A DNA stretch of 64,000 nucleotides from Stenotrophomonas sp. SAM-B (GCF_013387485.1 NZ_JABBXB010000001.1:702001-766000), one strand, 5' to 3'; positions 18,460-27,340 are shown, counted from the stretch's first letter. Program-made: numbers and translations. Notes: generated by a model from the sequence alone, not told the origin.

Positions 18460-19719
18460 TCACCAGGAGGTCTCCTCGACAGCAATGTCGGATGGAATGG
18501 CAGAGGTAGGAATCGAAACGGATATCGGGGGTGTCGCGAGCACGGTGGGTAGGGGCGGGCGTGTTCGCTCGCTGGCGCGGCGGCGCGGTTTGCGCGGGGG
18601 ACGGGGGCGGATGTCGGCCAGCAGCTGGGCCAGTACCAGTGCATCGATGTTGCCGCCGGAGACCACCGCGCACTTGCGTTTGCCGGCCACGCGGCGGCCG
18701 GCGGCCAGCGCCAGCGCACCAGCCCCTTCGGCGATCACGTGTTCTTCCAGCGCCAGCCGCACCAGGGTTTCGCGCAGCTCGGCTTCACGCACGATCACCA
18801 CGTCGTCCAGCAGCGCACTGCAGAGCCGGCGGGTCAGGAAACCGGGGATCTTTACCTTGACGCCGTCGGCCAGGGTGGCGACCGGGGCGATCTCGCGTAC
18901 GTCGCCGCGCATGGCGCGGGCCATCGAATCGACGCCCTCGACCTGCGCACCGACGATACGCACGCCCTGCGATTTCAGCGCCAGCGCCACGCCGGACGCC
19001 AATCCACCGCCGCCGATCGGCACGATCACCACGTCCGGTGCGTGCGGCGCCAGCTCGATGCCCAGGGTGCCCTGGCCGGCGATCACGTCGGGGTCGTCGA
19101 AGGCGGACAGGAAGCGGTAGCCATGCTGGTCGGCCAGCGCGCGGGCGAAGGCGTAAGCCTCGTCGTAGCTCTCCCCGTGCTGGCGGACGGTGGCGCCCCA
19201 ATGCGCCACGCCGGCGATCTTGGTGGCCGGCGCGCCGTGCGGCATCACCGTGATCGCGGGGATGTTCAAGCGGTAGGCGGCCCAGGCCACGCCCTGGGCG
19301 TGGTTGCCGGCCGAGGCACAGATGACCGGGCGGTCATCGCCGCGTTCACGGCCGGCCAGCAGGGCGTTCAGTGCGCCGCGTACCTTGTAGGAGCCGGTGC
19401 GCTGCAGGTTCTCCAGCTTCAGCCACACGCCGAAGCGCTCGGCGTAATGCAGCGGCGTGGGCGGCAGGAAGCGGCGCAGCCGTGCCTGCGCGGCCAGCAC
19501 ATCGGCGACGCTTACGTCGCCTACATCCGGTTCCTGCGGGGTACGGCTAGCCGGCATCATGCACCCGGCCATGGTGATCGTCGCGGAGCGACGCGCGCTG
19601 CCACGGCGCACGGTGCGACGTCGTGCCTCCTGCAGCGCGGTGCGACGTTGTGCATCCTGCAGCGCGGTGCGACGTTGTGCATCCTGCACGCGCACCATTT
19701 GCACATCCATGTGCTGCAA
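18460..19719 (-). CDS. ilvA: threonine dehydratase with a repeat-encoded N-terminal extension
   Basis: PLP enzyme that turns threonine into 2-ketobutyrate for isoleucine. The core starts near [22 protein letters not shown]; the PLP lysine is in [10 protein letters not shown], the glycine loop is [10 protein letters not shown], and [10 protein letters not shown] lies near the end. A Pro/Arg-rich tail follows, with no full ACT regulatory domain, so it is the short form; ACT protein IlvM is encoded just upstream. The start is uncertain: GGAGGTG lies 7 nt before TTG 19719, favouring a product with about 55 extra residues, three of whose segments repeat (D/E-A-Q/R-RRTAL/V). Without that extension the enzyme would start near 19575-19560. 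Confidence 0.85.
   Translation of the reverse strand: MQHMDVQMVRVQDAQRRTALQDAQRRTALQEARRRTVRRGSARRSATITMAGCMMPASRTPQEPDVGDVSVADVLAAQARLRRFLPPTPLHYAERFGVWLKLENLQRTGSYKVRGALNALLAGRERGDDRPVICASAGNHAQGVAWAAYRLNIPAITVMPHGAPATKIAGVAHWGATVRQHGESYDEAYAFARALADQHGYRFLSAFDDPDVIAGQGTLGIELAPHAPDVVIVPIGGGGLASGVALALKSQGVRIVGAQVEGVDSMARAMRGDVREIAPVATLADGVKVKIPGFLTRRLCSALLDDVVIVREAELRETLVRLALEEHVIAEGAGALALAAGRRVAGKRKCAVVSGGNIDALVLAQLLADIRPRPPRKPRRRASERTRPPLPTVLATPPISVSIPTSAIPSDIAVEETSW
19612..19692. repeat. three tandem 27-bp repeats at the ilvA 5' end
   Basis: Units 19612-19638, 19639-19665 and 19666-19692. The last two differ at only their final bases; the first has two changes. 27 bp is nine codons, so copy number can change without shifting the ilvA frame. 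Confidence 0.85.
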
Positions 19720-19761
19720 GAAGACACCTCCGTACCGGCACCGATGCAACGGTGCGGGCGT

Positions 19762-20016
19762 TCATGCGGATACTCCGGGTTCCAGCGCGCTGATGCGCAC
19801 CGAAACACAGTCGTAGATCTTCTCGATCTGGCGGCGCAGCGTTTCCGGCGGACGCGTGCTGTCCACCACCAGCTGCAGGTGCCAGCGGCCGTCATCGGCG
19901 GCATTGGGCGCACCGGCGATCGCGCGCGGCGCGAAGCCGCGGCGTTCGGCCATGCCGATCACGCGCAGCAGCGCGCCTTCGGCGGGGGTCAGCACCAGGT
20001 CAAGCCGGTATTGCAT
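19762..20016 (-). CDS. ilvM: acetolactate synthase regulatory (small) subunit, ACT domain
   Basis: 84 aa ACT-domain protein (MQYRLDLVLTPAEGALLRVIG) of the IlvM type, which binds the large subunit IlvG and tunes activity and valine feedback in related enzymes. ATG 20016 has GGAG 8 nt upstream, inside ilvG, whose end it overlaps by 17 nt, so the two subunits are probably made in a coupled way. The ACT fold spans nearly the whole protein. The next gene, ilvA, starts about 40 nt after its stop. Confidence 0.9.
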   Translation of the reverse strand: MQYRLDLVLTPAEGALLRVIGMAERRGFAPRAIAGAPNAADDGRWHLQLVVDSTRPPETLRRQIEKIYDCVSVRISALEPGVSA

Positions 20017-21733
20017 TGGGGAACTCCTGGGACTGATGGGCGGGGTTGCTTTCCAGCATCGTGCTGTTGGCGTTGTTGGGCGGCACCAGCGGCCACACGT
20101 TGGCACGCGCATCGATGGCGACATGCAGCAGCGCCGGGCCGGGCTGGGCCAGCATCGCGGCCAGGCCACCTTCGACATCGTCACGTGCTTCGATGCGCGT
20201 GGCCGGAATGCCGAACACCTGGGCCAGCGCGGCGAAGTCCGGGTTGTCGGACAGATCGATCTCGCTGTAGCGCTCGGCGAAGAACAGCTCCTGCCACTGG
20301 CGGACCATGCCCAGCGAGCTGTTGTCCAGCAGCACGATCTTCACCGGCAGGCGGCAGCGGGCGATGGTGACCAGCTCCTGCACGTTCATCATGAAACTGC
20401 CGTCACCGGAGACCAGCACCACGGTGCGGTCGGGGCAGGCGAACTGCGCGCCCATCGCCGCCGGCAGGCCAAAGCCCATGGTGCCCAGCGCGCCGCTGGT
20501 CAGGTGGTTGCGCGGGTGGTTGAAGCGGCAATGCTGGGCGACCCACATCTGATGCTGGCCGACATCGCAGGCGATGATCGCGTCGCTCGGCGCCAGCTCG
20601 CTCAGGCGCTTCAGCAGCGCCGGGGCGTAGATGTGCTTGCCCGGTGCGTCGTAGCGCGGGGCGAAGCGTTCACGATGGCCCTGGCAGCGCTGGCGCCAGG
20701 CGTCCTGCGCGGCCGGTACCGTGGCGGCCGCCGTCAGCGCACGCAATGCGGTGCCGACGTTGCCGGGCACCGCGATGTCGGCGGTGCGCAGTTTGGAGAT
20801 CTCGTAGGCATCGGCATCGATGTGCACGACGCGCGCAAACGGGGCGAACTCGTTCAACTTTCCGGTGGCGCGGTCATCGAACCGCGCGCCGACCACGACC
20901 AGCAGATCGCTTTCCTGCACGGCCATGTTGGCCGCGCGGGTGCCGTGCATGCCCAGCATGCCCAGGTAATGCGGATGCTGCGGCGGCAGCGCACCCAGCC
21001 CGCGCAGGGTCAGCACGGTCGGAATACGGGTCGCCTCGACGAAGGCACGGAAGTCCTCCACCGCATCGCCCAGCGCCACCCCACCACCGGCATAGATCAC
21101 CGGCTTCTCTGCCTCGGCGATCGCCGCGATGGTCTGCGCGATGGCCTCGTCCTGCGGTGCAGGCGGTGCCACCACGGTGGAGGGCACGTGGTCGGGCAGG
21201 TGCGACGCATCGGCCACCTGCACGTCCTTGGGCAGATCGATCAGCACCGGGCCGGGACGGCCCTCGCGGGCGATCCGGAACGCATCGGCAACCACCTGCG
21301 GCAGGTCTTCGACGCGGCGCACCAGCCAGCTGTGCTTGACGATCGGCAGGGTCAGCCCGAACACGTCCAGTTCCTGGAACGCGTCGGTGCCCAGCAGCGG
21401 GGTGGCGACCTGGCCGGTGATGCAGACCATCGGCACCGAATCCAGCATCGCGTCGGCGATGCCGGTGACCAGGTTGGAGGCGCCCGGGCCGGAAGTGGCG
21501 ACGCAGACGCCGACCCGGCCACTGGCGCGGGCGAAGCCGTTGGCGGCCAGGGCCGCGCCCTGCTCGTGGCGGACCAGGATGTGCTTCAGCCCGGAATCCA
21601 CCAGGGCGTCATAGAACGGCATGATGGTGCCGCCCGGATAGCCGAACAGCGTATGCACGCCCTCGGCTTCCAGGGCCTGCGTCAACCAGCGTGCGCCGTT
21701 GCGGGGCGCGGTGCTGTGGGCGGAGGTATTCAT
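20000..21733 (-). CDS. ilvG: acetolactate synthase, large (catalytic) subunit
   Basis: TPP- and FAD-dependent enzyme starting valine/leucine and isoleucine synthesis. 577 aa. LFGYPGGTIMPFYDAL and the catalytic Glu in VRHEQGAALAANGFAR lie in the N-terminal pyrimidine domain, the FAD domain has VVVGARFDDRATGKL, and the C-terminal TPP motif runs from SGDGSFMMNVQEL to DNSSLG. AAGG stands 8 nt before the ATG. It follows ilvC by 40 nt and overlaps ilvM. Confidence 0.95.
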   Translation of the reverse strand: MNTSAHSTAPRNGARWLTQALEAEGVHTLFGYPGGTIMPFYDALVDSGLKHILVRHEQGAALAANGFARASGRVGVCVATSGPGASNLVTGIADAMLDSVPMVCITGQVATPLLGTDAFQELDVFGLTLPIVKHSWLVRRVEDLPQVVADAFRIAREGRPGPVLIDLPKDVQVADASHLPDHVPSTVVAPPAPQDEAIAQTIAAIAEAEKPVIYAGGGVALGDAVEDFRAFVEATRIPTVLTLRGLGALPPQHPHYLGMLGMHGTRAANMAVQESDLLVVVGARFDDRATGKLNEFAPFARVVHIDADAYEISKLRTADIAVPGNVGTALRALTAAATVPAAQDAWRQRCQGHRERFAPRYDAPGKHIYAPALLKRLSELAPSDAIIACDVGQHQMWVAQHCRFNHPRNHLTSGALGTMGFGLPAAMGAQFACPDRTVVLVSGDGSFMMNVQELVTIARCRLPVKIVLLDNSSLGMVRQWQELFFAERYSEIDLSDNPDFAALAQVFGIPATRIEARDDVEGGLAAMLAQPGPALLHVAIDARANVWPLVPPNNANSTMLESNPAHQSQEFPNAIPA

Positions 21734-21773
21734 GCGGTGACCTTTACGAAAGCGGGTGGGGGAGCCGCGCGTT

Positions 21774-22748
21774 TTACGCGGCTTGACTTTGCAACCAGAC
21801 CATCTTGGCGCGCAGTTCCTTGCCTACCTTCTCGATCGGGTGCTCCAGGTCGGCCTGCTTGAATTTGTTGTAGTTCGGCAGGCCCGCTTCGTATTCGGCG
21901 ACCCAGTTCTTGGTGAAGGTGCCGTTCTGGATATCGGTCAGCACGTCCTTCATGCGCGCCTTGGTGCCGGCATCGATCACGCGCGGGCCACTGACGTAGT
22001 CGCCGTACTGCGCGGTCTCGGAGATGAATTCCAGCATGCGGGTGATGCCGCCTTCGTAGAACAGGTCCACGATCAGCTTCAGTTCGTGCAGCACTTCGTA
22101 GTAAGCGATCTCCGGCTGGTAGCCGGCTTCGACCAGGGTTTCGAAACCGGCCTGCACCAGGGCCGAGGCACCGCCGCACAGCACCGCCTGTTCGCCGAAC
22201 AGATCGGTTTCGGTCTCTTCCTTGAAGGTGGTCTGGATCAGGTTGGCGCGGGCGCCACCCAGGCCACCGGCGTAGGCGAGGGCGAACTCGGCGGCCTTGC
22301 CGCTCTTGTCCTGGTAGACCGCCCAGATGCACGGCACGCCGCGGCCGATCTCGTACTCGCGACGGACCAGCGCACCCGGGCCCTTCGGCGCGACCAGCAC
22401 CACGTCCAGATCCTCGCGCGGTTTGATCATGTCGAAATGCACGTTCAGGCCATGCGCGAACAGCAGCACCGCCCCCTGTTTCATGTTCGGCGCAAGCACG
22501 TCTTCGTAGAGCTTCTTCTGCACCATGTCCGGGGTCAGCACGGCGACCAGGTCGGCGTCCTTGACCGCTTCGGCCGGGGCTTTGACGGTGAAGCCGTCGG
22601 CCTGGGCCTTGACCTCGGTCGGACCGCCCGGGCGCAGCCCGACGACGACATCGAAGCCGGATTCACGCAGATTCAGCGCGTGCGCGCGGCCCTGGCTGCC
22701 GTAGCCGACAACAGCGATCTTGATCTGGGGCAGGTCGTTGGTGCTCAT
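21774..22748 (-). CDS. ilvC: ketol-acid reductoisomerase, class I
   Basis: Mg2+/NADPH enzyme converting acetolactates to dihydroxy acids. 324 aa, class I. Cofactor fold [15 protein letters not shown] at the N-terminus; the active-site metal ligands fall in the knotted C-terminal domain around [12 protein letters not shown] and [17 protein letters not shown] lies 9 nt before the ATG. It is the first structural gene after the attenuator, 212 nt downstream of the terminator hairpin on the minus strand, so it and all seven downstream genes would be governed by that switch. Confidence 0.95.
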   Translation of the reverse strand: MSTNDLPQIKIAVVGYGSQGRAHALNLRESGFDVVVGLRPGGPTEVKAQADGFTVKAPAEAVKDADLVAVLTPDMVQKKLYEDVLAPNMKQGAVLLFAHGLNVHFDMIKPREDLDVVLVAPKGPGALVRREYEIGRGVPCIWAVYQDKSGKAAEFALAYAGGLGGARANLIQTTFKEETETDLFGEQAVLCGGASALVQAGFETLVEAGYQPEIAYYEVLHELKLIVDLFYEGGITRMLEFISETAQYGDYVSGPRVIDAGTKARMKDVLTDIQNGTFTKNWVAEYEAGLPNYNKFKQADLEHPIEKVGKELRAKMVWLQSQAA

Positions 22749-22960
22749 GGGGGAGGTCCTTTGGAGGCAAGAAAAAAAGAGGGCCGACGGTCAGCGACGC
22801 GTCGGCCCATCAGGGGAAGGGGGGGCGCCGGCCTGGCCGCGACCACACGCCAACGCACCCGCCGTGGGGGCGGTGGGCATCGGCTGGCTCGCGGTGGGCT
22901 GGCGGGTCATGGTGGAAGGCAGCTCGGAGGGGAGGATGGAAATCGAAGGGTTCTGAAACG

Positions 22961-22994
22961 AAAAAACCCGCACCTGGTCGGGTGCGGGTTTTGA
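22961..22994 (-). terminator. attenuator terminator (segments 3:4) of the ilv-leu operon
   Basis: AACCCGCACC (22981-22990 read on minus) and GGTGCGGGTT (22965-22974) form a perfect 10-bp stem with a six-base loop followed by U6. It lies between the leader peptide and ilvC, so full transcription of the operon needs it to be melted. Confidence 0.92.
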
Positions 22995-23014
22995 TGGATA
23001 CCTGGCAGTCTTGC

Positions 23015-23140
23015 TTACACGCCGGTCCGTCCCGCACCTGTTGGTTGGGTAATAAGTACGAGGACGAGAAGCGAATGGACGGAGGCCGCGCCGTGGTCGG
23101 CGTGCTCGGTGGATTCGCGGGTGGCTGTGCGCTGCAACAT
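23015..23140 (-). CDS. ilvL: ilv operon leader peptide (41 aa) with LLVLVLI control run
   Basis: Short coding region with seven consecutive branched-chain residues at codons 24-30 (CTT CTC GTC CTC GTA CTT ATT, 23051-23071), followed 8 nt past its TAA by the attenuator. Ribosome stalling on these codons when Leu, Val or Ile-tRNA is scarce would leave segment 2 (GGTGCGGG, 23031-23038) free to pair with CCCGCACC of the terminator arm (22981-22988). When translation proceeds, segment 2 is masked, and CACGCCG upstream (23098-23104) can also pair with it (23018-23024). All pairings are visible in the sequence; function follows from classical ilv attenuation. No Shine-Dalgarno is seen before the ATG. 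Confidence 0.9.
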   Translation of the reverse strand: MLQRTATRESTEHADHGAASVHSLLVLVLITQPTGAGRTGV

Positions 23141-23148
23141 GAGATCGA

Positions 23149-23177
23149 GAAAACCACACGGGTTTTGGCGGTGTCAA
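23149..23177 (-). promoter_or_regulatory. candidate promoter of the ilv-leu operon
   Basis: A consensus -35 TTGACA (23172-23177 on minus) lies 17-18 nt before a poor -10 (GTTTTC or TTTTCT, about 23148-23154). Transcription would then start within a few bases of the leader ATG at 23140, giving a nearly leaderless message, which fits the absence of a ribosome binding site. Confidence 0.55.
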
Positions 23178-23407
23178 CCCTGGGAACGCAATTTCCATCA
23201 GTTTCGCCTGCATCCACTGCAAGCCCCCGCCCTGCAAGGATGGTTGCGGTTGAAAGCGTTCGGGTGAACCGGAATTCAGCATTTTGGGGCGCCGTTCTGC
23301 GCGGATTTGAGGCCTCGTTACGCCGGCACATGACCATGGTGGGATGTCATCTGGGGGCATCTGCCGCCACCATCGGGGGGCTGCTACCACCCATCAGGAA
23401 CCACCCC

Positions 23408-25126
23408 GTGTCCTCACGCCTTGCCCGCGGCCTGCTCGCCGCCGCCGTCCTGTGTACGCTGCCCGTCGCCGCGATCGCCGCCGACCGGATCACCGGCCAC
23501 ACCTTCGCCACCCGCTCGGAGGTGATCGCCCCGCACGCGATGGCCGCCACCTCCCAGCCCCTTGCCACGCAGATCGCGCTGGACGTGATGAAGTCCGGCG
23601 GCTCGGCGGTCGATGCCGCGATCGCCGCCAATGCCGCGCTCGGCTTGATGGAGCCGACCGGCAACGGCGTCGGCGGTGACCTGTTCGCGATCGTGTGGGA
23701 CCCCAGGACGCAGAAGCTCTACGGTTACAACGGCTCGGGCCGCTCGCCGAAGTCGCTGACCCTGGCCGAGTTCCAGCGCCGCGGGCTCAAGGAGATCCCG
23801 GCCACGGGTCCGCTGCCGGTCTCGGTGCCCGGCGCGGTCGACGGCTGGTTCGCCCTGCACGAACGCTTCGGCCGCAAGCCGATGGCCGACAACCTCGCCC
23901 CGGCGATCCGCTACGCCCGCGAAGGCCACCCGGTCGCCGAGGTCATCGCCTACTACTGGGACCGCTCGGTCCCGCGGCTGTCCAAGTATCCCGGCTTCAC
24001 CGAGCAGTTCACGATCGATGGCCATGCCCCGCGCAAGGGCGAGCTGTGGAAGAACCCGAACCTGGCGCACACCCTCGAGCAGATTGCCCAGGGCGGCCGC
24101 GACGCCTTCTACAAGGGTGACATTGCCCGCACCATCGGTACCTACTTCAAGGCCAACGGCGGCTACCTGAGCTACGACGACCTGGCCAGCCATCATGGCG
24201 AGTGGGTCGAGCCGGTGAGCAGCAATTACCGCGGCTACGATGTGTGGGAGCTGCCGCCGAACAGCCAGGGCATCGCCGCGCTGCAGATCCTCAACGTGCT
24301 GGAAGGCTACGACTTCTCGAAGATTCCCTTCGGTTCACCCGAACATGTGCATCTGTTCGTGGAGGCCAAGAAGCTGGCCTTCGCCGACCGTGCGCGCTTC
24401 TACACCGACCCGGCCTTCCATCCGGCGCCGGTCGATAGACTGATTTCCAAGGGTTACGCCGCCGAGCGCCGCAAACTGATTTCGATGGACAAGGCCCTGA
24501 GCGAAGTGCAGCCGGGCACGCCGAAGCAGCTGAAGGAGGGCGACACGATTTACCTGACCGTCGCCGATGCAGACGGCATGATGGTCTCGCTGATCCAGTC
24601 CAATTACCGCGGCATGGGCAGCGGCATGGCGCCCCCGGGCCTGGGCTTCATCCTGCAGGACCGCGGCGAGATGTTCGTGCTGCAGAAGGATCACCCGAAT
24701 GGCTATGCCCCGGGCAAGCGGCCGTTCCAGACGATCATCCCGGGTTTCGTCACCAAGGATGGCAAGCCGTGGATGAGCTTCGGGGTGATGGGCGGTGCGA
24801 TGCAGCCGCAGGGGCATGCGCAGATCGTGATGAACATGGTCGACTTCGGGATGAATCTGCAGGAAGCGGGTGACGCGCCGCGCATCCAGCATGAGGGGTC
24901 GACGGAGCCGACCGGGCAGGCGACGGCGATGAGCGACGGGGGCGAGGTGAATCTGGAAACCGGCTTCCCGTATGAGACGGTGCGCGCGCTGATGCGCAAG
25001 GGCCACCGGGTGGTGTTCGCGGATGGTCCGTACGGTGGGTATCAGGCGATCCTGCGTGATCCGGAGACCGGGGTGTACTACGGCGCTTCGGAGAGCCGCA
25101 AGGATGGGCAGGCTGCGGGGTACTGA
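23408..25126 (+). CDS. ggt: gamma-glutamyltransferase family protein (periplasmic)
   Basis: Ntn-hydrolase that cleaves gamma-glutamyl bonds such as in glutathione; matures by self-cleavage. 572 aa. GTG 23408 is chosen because AGGA lies 8 nt upstream and a signal peptide (MSSRLARGLLAAAVLC to AIAAD) follows at once. Large-subunit signatures NGVGGDLFAIVWD and PLPVSVPGAVDGWF are present; the self-cleavage threonine should be in EGDTIYLTVADADGMMVS, and YRGMGSGMAPPGLGF follows. The form resembles the YwrD-like branch rather than E. coli Ggt, judged by eye. Its upstream region is shared with the divergent ilv leader promoter. Confidence 0.88.
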   Translation: MSSRLARGLLAAAVLCTLPVAAIAADRITGHTFATRSEVIAPHAMAATSQPLATQIALDVMKSGGSAVDAAIAANAALGLMEPTGNGVGGDLFAIVWDPRTQKLYGYNGSGRSPKSLTLAEFQRRGLKEIPATGPLPVSVPGAVDGWFALHERFGRKPMADNLAPAIRYAREGHPVAEVIAYYWDRSVPRLSKYPGFTEQFTIDGHAPRKGELWKNPNLAHTLEQIAQGGRDAFYKGDIARTIGTYFKANGGYLSYDDLASHHGEWVEPVSSNYRGYDVWELPPNSQGIAALQILNVLEGYDFSKIPFGSPEHVHLFVEAKKLAFADRARFYTDPAFHPAPVDRLISKGYAAERRKLISMDKALSEVQPGTPKQLKEGDTIYLTVADADGMMVSLIQSNYRGMGSGMAPPGLGFILQDRGEMFVLQKDHPNGYAPGKRPFQTIIPGFVTKDGKPWMSFGVMGGAMQPQGHAQIVMNMVDFGMNLQEAGDAPRIQHEGSTEPTGQATAMSDGGEVNLETGFPYETVRALMRKGHRVVFADGPYGGYQAILRDPETGVYYGASESRKDGQAAGY

Positions 25127-25262
25127 TTCTCTCGTGCTCCACAGCGCCGGCCGCCGGCCGCTGGTCGGCAGGAGCGCAGGGCAGTGCGCAGGGCAGAAGC
25201 GTAGAGCAGGGCGGAAGCGTAGAGCAGGGCGCGTTCGAGGGTGGGGGTAGTGGGCCGGCCTG

Positions 25263-25348
25263 GGTGGGTTTGCGGGACACGCCGTGAATCCATCCATGGA
25301 GGCTCATGTCGCCGCATCCATGCGGCTCATGGTCCCGCCGACCCACCC
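25263..25348. repeat. intergenic palindromic repeat, copy A
   Basis: About 86 bp bounded by GGTGGGTT and AACCCACC-like ends, with internal palindromic steps. It is an inverted near-copy of the element at 25615-25699 (shared core GGGACACGCCGTGAATCC). The block 25127-25771 holds no recognisable gene, only this pair and three SMAG units. Confidence 0.8.
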
Positions 25349-25391
25349 TGGCCGACCCACCCACAGTGGGTCGGTGCGCATGGCAAAAGCG

Positions 25392-25508
25392 GTAGAGCCA
25401 CGCCATGCGTGGCTGCTCTTCTCGTGCAATGATCCGACGTAGAGCCACGCCATGCGTGGCTGCTCTTCTCGTGCAATGATCCGACGTAGAGCCACGCCAT
25501 GCGTGGCT
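25392..25508. repeat. three SMAG-type elements in a 47-bp tandem array
   Basis: GTAG followed by the palindrome AGCCACGCCATGCGTGGCT begins at 25392, 25439 and 25486. The first two 47-bp periods are identical; the third diverges after the palindrome. GTAG-headed palindromes are the hallmark of the S. maltophilia SMAG family. Confidence 0.85.
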
Positions 25509-25614
25509 GCTTTTCCTCAACCAGGATCCAAGGCGTCAGATGCACGCTGCGACACCGAGCTTCGCCCGGCGGCTCTCCCCAACACCACCTTGAAACCGTG
25601 AGCGGGACGGGGCG

Positions 25615-25699
25615 GGTGGGTTGTCGGGACCATGAGCGCCATGGATGGCGCGACATGAGCCTCCAAGGACGGATTCACGGCGTGTCCCGCCAACCCACC
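25615..25699. repeat. intergenic palindromic repeat, copy B (inverted)
   Basis: About 85 bp, the reverse complement of copy A at 25263-25348 with scattered differences; same GGTGGGTT...AACCCACC ends. The pair could fold into one very large hairpin across the SMAG trio. Confidence 0.8.
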
Positions 25700-25771
25700 C
25701 GTCCCGGCCCGCCCACCGATAGCCCGGGAAGCGTGCCGCTCTAGGCGACCAATCCGACCAACCCGACCACC

Positions 25772-27340
25772 CTAAGGCGCTCGAGCCGCCTCGTCGCGCG
25801 TCTCTTCCTGCGCCGCGATCTCCCGCTCGATCCACTCGTCCATCAACCGTCGCGCACGCTGCGCACGGCGGCGCTGCAACGCATGCTCCATGTCCAGCAC
25901 CCGGTACAACGACCACATCACCGCCAGCATCAACAACGCGAACGGCAACGCCGCGATCGTGATCATCCCCTGCAGCGCATTGAGTCCGCCGGCCAACAAC
26001 AGCACGCCCGCGATCAACGCAATCGCCACGCCCCACACCATCCGGCGCGCCAACGGCGGATCGCCGGCCTCCTCCGTCGACATCGTCGCCAGCACCAGCA
26101 CCGCCGAATCGGCCGAGGTCACGAAGAAGATCATCAGCAATACCAGCGCGATCACCGACAACACCGTCGGCATCGGCAGGCTGTCGAACATCGTGAACAA
26201 CACCGTCTCGTAGCCATTGCCCAGCGCCTGCGCCAGGTCCACGTGGCCGAAGATCTGCGACCACAGCGCCGTGCCGCCGAACACCGAGAACCACAGGAAG
26301 CCCAGCACGCTCGGTGCGATCACCACGCCCAGCACGAACTCGCGGATGCTGCGCCCTCGCGACACGCGCGCGATGAACGAGCCCACGAACGGCGCCCACG
26401 CGATCCACCAGGCCCAGTAGAAGATCGTCCAGTCGGCCACCCAGGTGCTGCCCGAGAACGGCGACATCCGCAGGCTCATCGTCACCAGCGAATTGAGGTA
26501 CGAACCGATGGTCGTGGTGAAGGTATCGAAGATGAAGCCGGTCGGTCCCAGCACCAGGATCAGCGCCAGTAGCAATGCCGCCAGGCCGAGATTGAAGTTG
26601 GACAACCACTTGATGCCGCGGTGGACACCGCTGGTGGTGGAGGCCATGTACAGCACGAACGCCACCGCGATGATGGTCAGCTGCACCGGCACCGAGGCCT
26701 GGATGCCGAACACGCGCTCGAGACCGGCCGCGATCTGGATCGTGCCGAAGCCCAGCGTCGTTGCCACACCGATCGCCGTGGCGACGACTGCAGCGACGTT
26801 GACGACCGTGCCCATCCAGCCACGGTGATGCGCACCGATGATCGGCTGCAGCAGATCGCTGATCAGACCGCGGCCATTGCGGTTGAACTGGAACCACGCC
26901 ATCGCCAGGCCGATCAACGCATAGATCGCCCACGGATGCAGGCCCCAATGGAAGAACGCATAGCGCATCGATGCGCGCGCCGCCTCCATGCTCTGCGGCG
27001 CCAACCCTTCCGGCGGTTTCACGAAGTGCGAGATCGGTTCGGCCGCGCCCCAGAACACCAGGCCGATGCCCATGCCCGCGGCGAACAGCATCGACATCCA
27101 GCTCGCATTGGAAAAATCGGGTTCGGCGTCTTCGCCGCCGATGCGCAGTGAACCGAAGCGGCCGAAGGCCAGGTACATCAGGAACGACAGGGTGATGAAC
27201 ACCACCAGCAGGTACAGCCAGCCAGTGCTGCGGATGATGGTGGACAGGCCGCTCTGGACGACCTCGTTGAAGGGGCCTGGCGCGAGGCCGGCGATCAGCA
27301 CCAGCAGTGCGACCAGTGCGATGGAAATGCGGAACACCAT
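25772..27340 (-). CDS. BCCT-family betaine/carnitine/choline transporter
   Basis: Inner-membrane secondary transporter for quaternary ammonium osmolytes, 522 aa with about 12 helices. The family signature is clear: MGIGLVFWGAAEPISHF and the tryptophan-rich WTIFYWAWWIAWAPFVGSF. Start MVFRISIALVALL (27340) places the first helix at the N-terminus; GGAGA lies about 10 nt upstream. A charged 55-residue C-terminal tail (RRRAQRARRLMDEW) could be the osmosensing/regulatory segment known from BetP and BetT. The substrate cannot be fixed from sequence. It is monocistronic, divergent from thiC. Confidence 0.92.
   Translation of the reverse strand: MVFRISIALVALLVLIAGLAPGPFNEVVQSGLSTIIRSTGWLYLLVVFITLSFLMYLAFGRFGSLRIGGEDAEPDFSNASWMSMLFAAGMGIGLVFWGAAEPISHFVKPPEGLAPQSMEAARASMRYAFFHWGLHPWAIYALIGLAMAWFQFNRNGRGLISDLLQPIIGAHHRGWMGTVVNVAAVVATAIGVATTLGFGTIQIAAGLERVFGIQASVPVQLTIIAVAFVLYMASTTSGVHRGIKWLSNFNLGLAALLLALILVLGPTGFIFDTFTTTIGSYLNSLVTMSLRMSPFSGSTWVADWTIFYWAWWIAWAPFVGSFIARVSRGRSIREFVLGVVIAPSVLGFLWFSVFGGTALWSQIFGHVDLAQALGNGYETVLFTMFDSLPMPTVLSVIALVLLMIFFVTSADSAVLVLATMSTEEAGDPPLARRMVWGVAIALIAGVLLLAGGLNALQGMITIAALPFALLMLAVMWSLYRVLDMEHALQRRRAQRARRLMDEWIEREIAAQEETRDEAARAP

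Noticed and set aside
15560-19120. 1186-codon open frame on the plus strand across leuA-leuC-leuD
   Set aside because: It is antisense to well-recognised leu genes, has a low-complexity His/Gly/Arg composition and no family signature; it is a GC-driven shadow.
25392-25508. Possible CRISPR array (regular 47-bp repeats)
   Set aside because: The whole 47-bp unit repeats, with no unique spacers, only three copies and no cas genes; SMAG structure explains it.
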